A DNA stretch of 64,000 nt from Arthrobacter sp. Hiyo8 (GTDB lineage: Bacteria; Actinomycetota; Actinomycetes; Actinomycetales; Micrococcaceae): contig AP014719.1 in assembly GCA_001549895.1 (NCBI GenBank), forward strand, positions 620,001 through 684,000, given 5' to 3'. Positions 59,748-64,000 of this stretch are shown here, piece after piece. The notes under the pieces are model-generated. The model was not told the DNA's origin. It made no database searches and saw only the letters and a list, made by a program, of their open reading frames with translations. Numbering within the stretch: the first letter of the stretch is position 1; every line of letters starts with the position of its first letter. Position numbers and translations under genes: made by a program.

Positions 59748-60524
59748 CTAGCGGACCAGGAAGCCTGCTTCGCGGATCGCTGCCTTGACCTGGGCGATCA
59801 TGTCATCCGGACCGAAGTGGAACACCGAAGCCGCCAACACGGCATCGGCACCTGCCTCCACCGCGGGCGGGAAATGCGCCGGCTTTCCAGCGCCGCCGGA
59901 AGCGATGATCGGGATGTGGACAGCCGCACGGACCAGGCGGATGAGTTCGAGGTCGAAACCGTCCTTGGTGCCGTCGGCGTCGATGGAATTCAGGAGGATC
60001 TCCCCCACACCGCGGTCCGCGGCTTCCTTGGCCCACGCAATGGCGTCGATTCCGGTGCCCTGGCGTCCGCCGTGGGTGGTCACCTCAAAGCCGGAGGCCG
60101 TGGGCTCGGAGCCGGGCCTCGTGCGCCGCGCGTCCACTGACAGGACCAGCACCTGTGAGCCGAAGTGGCGTGTGATCTCGTCGATGACATCAGGGCGTGC
60201 GACGGCGGCCGTGTTGATGGAGGCCTTGTCCGCGCCGAAACGCAGGAGCTTGTCCACTTCGGCCACGCCACGGACACCACCGCCGACCGTCAGCGGGATG
60301 AAGACTTCCTCGGCAGTGCGGCGAACGACGTCGAACGTGGTTTCCCGGTTGCCGGAAGACGCCGTGACATCAAGGAAAGTGAGCTCGTCCGCCCCGGCGT
60401 TGTCATAGCGGTGCGCCAGCTCGACGGGATCTCCGGCGTCGCGAAGACCCTCGAAGTTGATGCCCTTCACCACCCGGCCGGCGTCGACATCTAGGCACGG
60501 GATGACCCGTACTGCTACAGCCAT
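59748..60524 (-). CDS. hisF: Imidazole glycerol phosphate synthase subunit HisF
   Basis: This is an intact 258-residue TIM barrel making IGP and AICAR with His[21 protein letters not shown] contains the first catalytic Asp, [20 protein letters not shown] and [20 protein letters not shown] follow, and VLSVDARR holds the second catalytic Asp. [20 protein letters not shown] forms the second phosphate site. ATG at 60524 follows an AGGAGT box. It runs leftward 23 nt after hisG. Confidence 0.96.
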   Translation of the reverse strand: MAVAVRVIPCLDVDAGRVVKGINFEGLRDAGDPVELAHRYDNAGADELTFLDVTASSGNRETTFDVVRRTAEEVFIPLTVGGGVRGVAEVDKLLRFGADKASINTAAVARPDVIDEITRHFGSQVLVLSVDARRTRPGSEPTASGFEVTTHGGRQGTGIDAIAWAKEAADRGVGEILLNSIDADGTKDGFDLELIRLVRAAVHIPIIASGGAGKPAHFPPAVEAGADAVLAASVFHFGPDDMIAQVKAAIREAGFLVR

Positions 60525-60547
60525 TGCTACTCCTGGATTGTCTCGTG

Positions 60548-61408
60548 TCAGATGCGGCAGGCGTGGATGCTGCTGACCAGGATCGCGCGGGCGCCAAGGT
60601 CGTACAGCTCGTCCATGATCCGGTTGGTTTCCTTCTTCGGAACCATGGAGCGAACGGCAACCCAGTCCGAGTCGCGCAGCGGCGACACCGTGGGCGATTC
60701 GAGGCCCGGGGTGAGGGTTGCGGCTTCTTCCACGAGGTCCTTGCGGATGTCGTAGTCCATGAGGACGTACTGGCGGGCCACGAGCACGCCCTGCAGGCGC
60801 CGGATCAGGACCTCGATTTCCTTCACGGTGCCGTTTGCGGCACCACCTTCGCCGGTGCGACGGATCAGGACGGCTTCGGACTTGAGGATGGGCTCGCCGA
60901 AGATCTCCATTCCGGCTGCTTTGAGCGTGTTTCCGGTCTCGACGACGTCGGCGATCGCGTCTGCGACGCCGAGGCGCACGGAAGACTCCACGGCGCCGTC
61001 GAGGCGGACCACCTTGGCTTTGACGCCCCGCTCGGCGAGGTAATCGCGCAGGAGGCCGTCGTAGCTCGTGGCGAGGCGCTTGCCTTCAAGCTGCTCGACG
61101 GCGGAGAAGTCGCCGACGGGGCCGGCGAAGCGGAAGGTGGACGCGGCAAAGCCAAGGGGAAGCAGCTCTTCCGCTTCGACCTGCGCGTCCAGCAGGAGGT
61201 CTCGACCGGTGATGCCCACGTCGAGCGTTCCTTGGCCGACATACACGGCGATGTCGCGGGGGCGGAGGAAGAAGAACTCAATGTCGTTGTCGGGATCGAC
61301 CATGACCAGTTCGCGGGTATCGCGGCGCTGGCGGTATCCCGCCTCGGACAGCATCGCGGAGGCGGCTTCGGACAGGGATCCCTTGTTGGGGACGGCTACT
61401 CGCAGCAT
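60548..61408 (-). CDS. hisG: ATP phosphoribosyltransferase (long form)
   Basis: This is an intact 286-residue first enzyme of histidine synthesis. The start [20 protein letters not shown] at 61408 is chosen over the longer open frame to 61498. [24 protein letters not shown] sequence (DVGITGRD) and [20 protein letters not shown], with the PRPP loop ETGNTL, are typical. The C-terminal regulatory ACT-like domain (about 75 residues, ending [14 protein letters not shown]) shows the long, self-sufficient form that binds histidine, so no HisZ is needed. Confidence 0.95.
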   Translation of the reverse strand: MLRVAVPNKGSLSEAASAMLSEAGYRQRRDTRELVMVDPDNDIEFFFLRPRDIAVYVGQGTLDVGITGRDLLLDAQVEAEELLPLGFAASTFRFAGPVGDFSAVEQLEGKRLATSYDGLLRDYLAERGVKAKVVRLDGAVESSVRLGVADAIADVVETGNTLKAAGMEIFGEPILKSEAVLIRRTGEGGAANGTVKEIEVLIRRLQGVLVARQYVLMDYDIRKDLVEEAATLTPGLESPTVSPLRDSDWVAVRSMVPKKETNRIMDELYDLGARAILVSSIHACRI

Positions 61409-61565
61409 GTTGGGACTTTCTTGGGGGTGGAAGGTAAGTGTTTCAGGCATGGTGCCCACAGCACTGTTCTCAGATGAGACTTTTCTCAGAGGGAACATGC
61501 AGTGAGCGCGGGGCCACGCTGGGGCTCCGGTGGGACCTTGCCAGGTCCTGACGAAGCGGACGTGG

Positions 61566-61829
61566 CTAGAGATGCTTGTAAACGTCTTCCAGGCTCAGTC
61601 CCTTGGCGAGCATCAGGACCTGCAGGTGGTAGAGCAACTGGGAGATTTCCTCGGCCGCGGCTTCATCGGACTCATACTCCGCAGCCATCCAGACTTCGGC
61701 GGCTTCCTCCACGACCTTCTTGCCGATGCCGTGGATTCCGGAGTCCAATTCGGCGACGGTGCGGGAGCCTGCCGGACGGGTCGCTGCCTTTTCGCTCAGT
61801 TCTGCGAACAGCGTCTCGAAATTCTTCAC
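61566..61829 (-). CDS. hisE: Phosphoribosyl-ATP pyrophosphatase
   Basis: This is an intact 87-residue all-alpha pyrophosphatase. [20 protein letters not shown] is followed by [20 protein letters not shown], the conserved EExxE metal site, and [20 protein letters not shown]. It removes pyrophosphate from PR-ATP before HisI acts. It precedes hisG by 157 nt and lies about 115 nt after ribH. Confidence 0.95.
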   Translation of the reverse strand: MKNFETLFAELSEKAATRPAGSRTVAELDSGIHGIGKKVVEEAAEVWMAAEYESDEAAAEEISQLLYHLQVLMLAKGLSLEDVYKHL

Positions 61830-61944
61830 GCCCTACAGCCTACTTGCTCGGGGCGGTGCCCGCCTGTCGGTCATTGCATGACGGAAGGGATGTGAGCGAA
61901 CGCACAACGTGCGCGGTTATGCCCACATCCCTTTCGTCGATTTG

Positions 61945-62428
61945 CTAGGTGTACTGCTTGAGGGTCAGTGCCGTGGAGAGCGCAGCGGTCACGGCCTCGT
62001 GCCCCTTGTCCTCGGACGAGCCTTCCAGTCCGGCCCGGTCCAGGCCCTGCTGTTCGGTGTCGCACGTGAGCACGCCGAAGCCGACCGGCACCCCGGTGCG
62101 GACGCTGACTTCAGTGAGTCCCGCCGTCGCCGCCTGGCACACGTACTCAAAGTGCGGCGTCCCGCCGCGGATGACGACGCCGAGGGCGACGACCGCGTCG
62201 AAATGCGGCGCGAGCCGTGCAGCCGCGACGGGAAGCTCAAAGGATCCCGGGACGCGCAGCACAGTGGGCTCGGCAATGCCGGCTTCCTTCGCGGCACGCA
62301 GTGCTCCGTCGAGGAGCCCGTCCATGATCTGGTATGCCAACTGGCCGCCACGATGGCGAGCTTCAGCTGGTGGGTTTCCGCCGGGTTGAGGGTGGTGAGG
62401 TCGATGGTGGGGCGCCGTGTCCGCTCAT
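61945..62428 (-). CDS. ribH: Lumazine synthase (6,7-dimethyl-8-ribityllumazine synthase; two frame breaks)
   Basis: This enzyme makes the riboflavin precursor lumazine; about 161 residues after repair. The ATG at 62428 starts MSGHGAP, then [20 protein letters not shown] after a break near 62411. A second break near 62336 (ACCCAG read as ACCAG) joins AASWHT to [60 protein letters not shown] and [20 protein letters not shown] form the active site (GVVIRGxTxHF). It follows ribA. Confidence 0.93.
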
Positions 62429-62469
62429 GGGTGTGTGTTAGTCCGTTCAGTCAGGCTTGTAGGTGAAGT

Positions 62470-63171
62470 TCAGTCTTGTTCGAGGTCAAATGTGCCGGCG
62501 GAAGCGTGGGTGCCGGCTGGTTCGGTGTCACCGAGGGTCAGGCGGTGGTCCATCCGGTCCTTCTTGGTCTGAAGGTACCGAAGGTTTTCTTCACGGGACG
62601 GAACCTCGGTGGGCACCATCTCGACAACCTTCACGCCGGCCGCGGCAAGCCGGTTCTGCTTGTCCGGGTTGTTGCTCAGGAGGCGGATTTCGTGGAGGCC
62701 CATTTCGGCAAGGATCTGGGCAGCCGCTTTGTAGCAGCGTGCATCCACCGGCAGCCCGAGCTGCTCGTTGGCCTCGACCGTGTCGAATCCGGCTTCTTGC
62801 AGTGCGTAGGCCTTGATCTTGTTTGCGAGACCGATGCCGCGGCCTTCCTGTCCGCGCAGGTAGAGCAAGGTGCCGCCCTCTTCCCGGATCAGCTCGAGGG
62901 CATAGGCCAACTGTTCGCCGCAATCGCAGCGGTACGAACCGAAAACGTCGCCCGTCAGGCACTCCGAGTGCAGGCGCACCAGCGGGGCCTTGCCTTCGAG
63001 CGGCGCCTTCGGGGAACTCACGGCCAGGTGCTCCGCACCGGTAGCAAGGTCGGTCCACGCCTGTGCCACGAACTCACCGAAGGCGGTGGGTAGCTGGACA
63101 ATCGGGCCGCCGCTCACCGGATGCGTTGCGCGCGCCGGAGTGCCGCCGTCGTGCGTTGTCGCTGTAGTCAT
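62470..63171 (-). CDS. ribA: GTP cyclohydrolase II
   Basis: This is an intact 233-residue enzyme opening the imidazole ring of GTP. The zinc site is [20 protein letters not shown], followed by [20 protein letters not shown] and [15 protein letters not shown] sequence ([20 protein letters not shown]). ATG at 63171 overlaps the ribB stop (ATGA), and a GAGGAGCAG box precedes it; the longer frame to 63267 is not used. RibA and RibB are separate proteins here rather than the fused RibBA common in other actinobacteria, although the coupling keeps them together. Confidence 0.93.
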   Translation of the reverse strand: MTTATTHDGGTPARATHPVSGGPIVQLPTAFGEFVAQAWTDLATGAEHLAVSSPKAPLEGKAPLVRLHSECLTGDVFGSYRCDCGEQLAYALELIREEGGTLLYLRGQEGRGIGLANKIKAYALQEAGFDTVEANEQLGLPVDARCYKAAAQILAEMGLHEIRLLSNNPDKQNRLAAAGVKVVEMVPTEVPSREENLRYLQTKKDRMDHRLTLGDTEPAGTHASAGTFDLEQD

Positions 63172-63858
63172 CGCTGCTCCTCGTTTCCTGCCGGAATTGC
63201 AACCTGGTTCCCAGCCTCCGACGCTACAACATAAGCAACGAGATCCTCGATCGAAATCAGAGGACATCCATGCTCCGCAGCGAACTCCCGGAGGCTGTCC
63301 AGGCGCATCATTTCACCATCGTCATGTACCAACTCGGCGATCACGCCCACCGGGGCGAGCCCCGCAAGCCGGCAGAGATCAACCGCCGCTTCCGTGTGCC
63401 CGGACGTTCACGCACTCCCCCATTAACGCCCGGAGCGGAAAAATATGCCCGGCCGTGTGATCGAGGACGGCGTGCTGCTGGAATCAGCCAGAATCCGGGC
63501 TGTCAGGGCCGGTCCGTGGCGGAAATCCCGGTGCTTACGCCCACAGCGGCATCACAGGACACCGTGTAGGCCGTGCCCTTGGCATCTTCATTGACCAGGA
63601 CCATGGGCGGCAGCGCCAGGGCATCGGCCCGTGCCCCTTCGAGGGGACGCAAATGACGCCCGAGCTGTAGCGGATGGTCCAGCCCATGAGGGCAGGCGTC
63701 GCGTGTTCGGCAGCGAAGATGATGTCGCCTTCGTTTTCGCGGTCTTCATTGTCCACGACAATGACGGGACGGCCGGCCGCCATCGCCTGCACGGCCTTTT
63801 CAACGGGGTCCAGCCCCTGGCGTACCACCGTGGTGCTGCCGTTGTGTGCGGCGCTCAC
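63168..63858 (-). CDS. ribB: 3,4-dihydroxy-2-butanone-4-phosphate synthase (frame breaks)
   Basis: This enzyme makes dihydroxybutanone phosphate from ribulose 5-phosphate; about 230 residues after repair. The GTG at 63858 overlaps the ribE stop. [20 protein letters not shown] is the DHBP signature, and [19 protein letters not shown] follows. Breaks lie near 63635, 63525, 63440 and 63390; in between, pieces of the VSTAVSAxDRA and HxFPL regions can be read in alternating frames. The end [20 protein letters not shown], then [20 protein letters not shown], is intact. As with other breaks, loss of G/C bases is the likely cause. Confidence 0.9.
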
Positions 63859-64000
63859 TGGGCAGCACCGCCTGCAGTTGCCGGCGCACGGAAGGACAGC
63901 AGCCGCTCGGTGTATTTCGCGAGAACGTCCACCTCAAGGTTGACGCGTCCGCCCGTGGCCTTGGCCCGAGTCCGGTTTCGTCAAGCGTGGTGGGAATGAG
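63855..64000 (-). CDS. ribE: Riboflavin synthase alpha chain (partial, 5' end outside window; one frame break)
   Basis: The reverse strand from the window edge reads [10 protein letters not shown], then after a frame change near 63965 [20 protein letters not shown] and [15 protein letters not shown] to a TGA at 63857-63855. GxxVNLExDxxAKYxER is the C-terminal signature of riboflavin synthase (the second lumazine-binding domain). Only the last 48 codons are inside the window. It overlaps the ribB start (GTGA), so the operon runs ribE-ribB-ribA-ribH. Confidence 0.87.

Noticed and set aside
51289..64000. FMN riboswitch or trp/his attenuator leaders
   Set aside because: The start of the rib operon is outside the window, hisI lies directly upstream of trpE, and no leader peptide rich in Trp or His codons or conserved riboswitch core is visible.

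Overview
The window is high-GC actinobacterial chromosome. The tRNA-Leu/pdtaR/pyk/glt/lgt/trp/his/rib gene order in its right third points to Micrococcaceae, most likely Arthrobacter or a close relative (inference from gene order and family resemblance, no search was run). The left two thirds (about 1-42.2 kb) are accessory catabolic and mobile-scar DNA. The right third (about 42.6-64 kb) is core biosynthesis.

Layout. (1) 1-12.6 kb: a sugar or sugar-acid catabolic regulon with a binding-protein ABC importer, a CynX/NimT-like MFS carrier, three Gfo/Idh/MocA oxidoreductases, a TIM-barrel isomerase, a VOC protein, a LacI regulator, a KDPG-type aldolase, a small P-loop kinase-like protein and an MHS-family carrier. 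Three promoters in this block carry the same tandem 13-bp operator just downstream of a TTGACA-type promoter. (2) 12.7-14.5 kb: a second TIM-barrel isomerase and an SDR. (3) 14.5-19 kb: IS5-like transposase and GNAT remnants, an aldo/keto reductase with a divergent TetR, a lone XRE regulator, and a TetR-SDR pair. (4) 19.2-26.3 kb: a glycoside-use island with a GH1 beta-glucosidase, a GH2 beta-glucuronidase-like enzyme, an MFS glycoside carrier and a GH78 alpha-L-rhamnosidase. (5) 26.5-30.1 kb: a scar zone with 3' ends of ilvC, a helicase and a GntR gene, interleaved with two toxin-antitoxin-like pairs. (6) 30.1-36.9 kb: a beta-glucoside PTS operon (bglF, bglA, bglG, ptsI, ptsH) with a readable ribonucleic antiterminator and terminator in its leader. 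(7) 37.1-42.2 kb: redox and detoxification genes (DUF2255, two aldo/keto reductases, a cupin, an MmyB-type regulator, a CMD-family protein, an MBL-fold hydrolase). (8) 42.6-64 kb: tRNA-Leu(CAA), pdtaR, pyk, gltDB, lgt, trpA-B-C, an HGxxPAAW protein, a Trp-associated membrane protein, trpE, hisI, a TIGR03085-type gene, hisF, hisG, hisE, ribH, ribA, ribB and the 3' end of ribE.

The most important caution concerns broken genes. About forty are apparent one-base losses, hitting even essential housekeeping genes (gltB, gltD, trpA, trpB, trpE, lgt, ribH, ptsI). Wherever I could rebuild the frame, adding a single G or C inside a G/C run repaired it. These look like sequencing or base-calling deletions rather than pseudogenes, so such loci are annotated here as whole CDSs with the break points named. 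Genuine remnants (transposase, GNAT, ilvC tail, helicase tail, GntR tail) lack whole domains and are marked as pseudogenes.

The least-described systems are the LacI regulon with its tandem operators, the two toxin-antitoxin-like pairs in the scar zone, and the intracellular rhamnoside/glucuronide/glucoside deglycosylation island.
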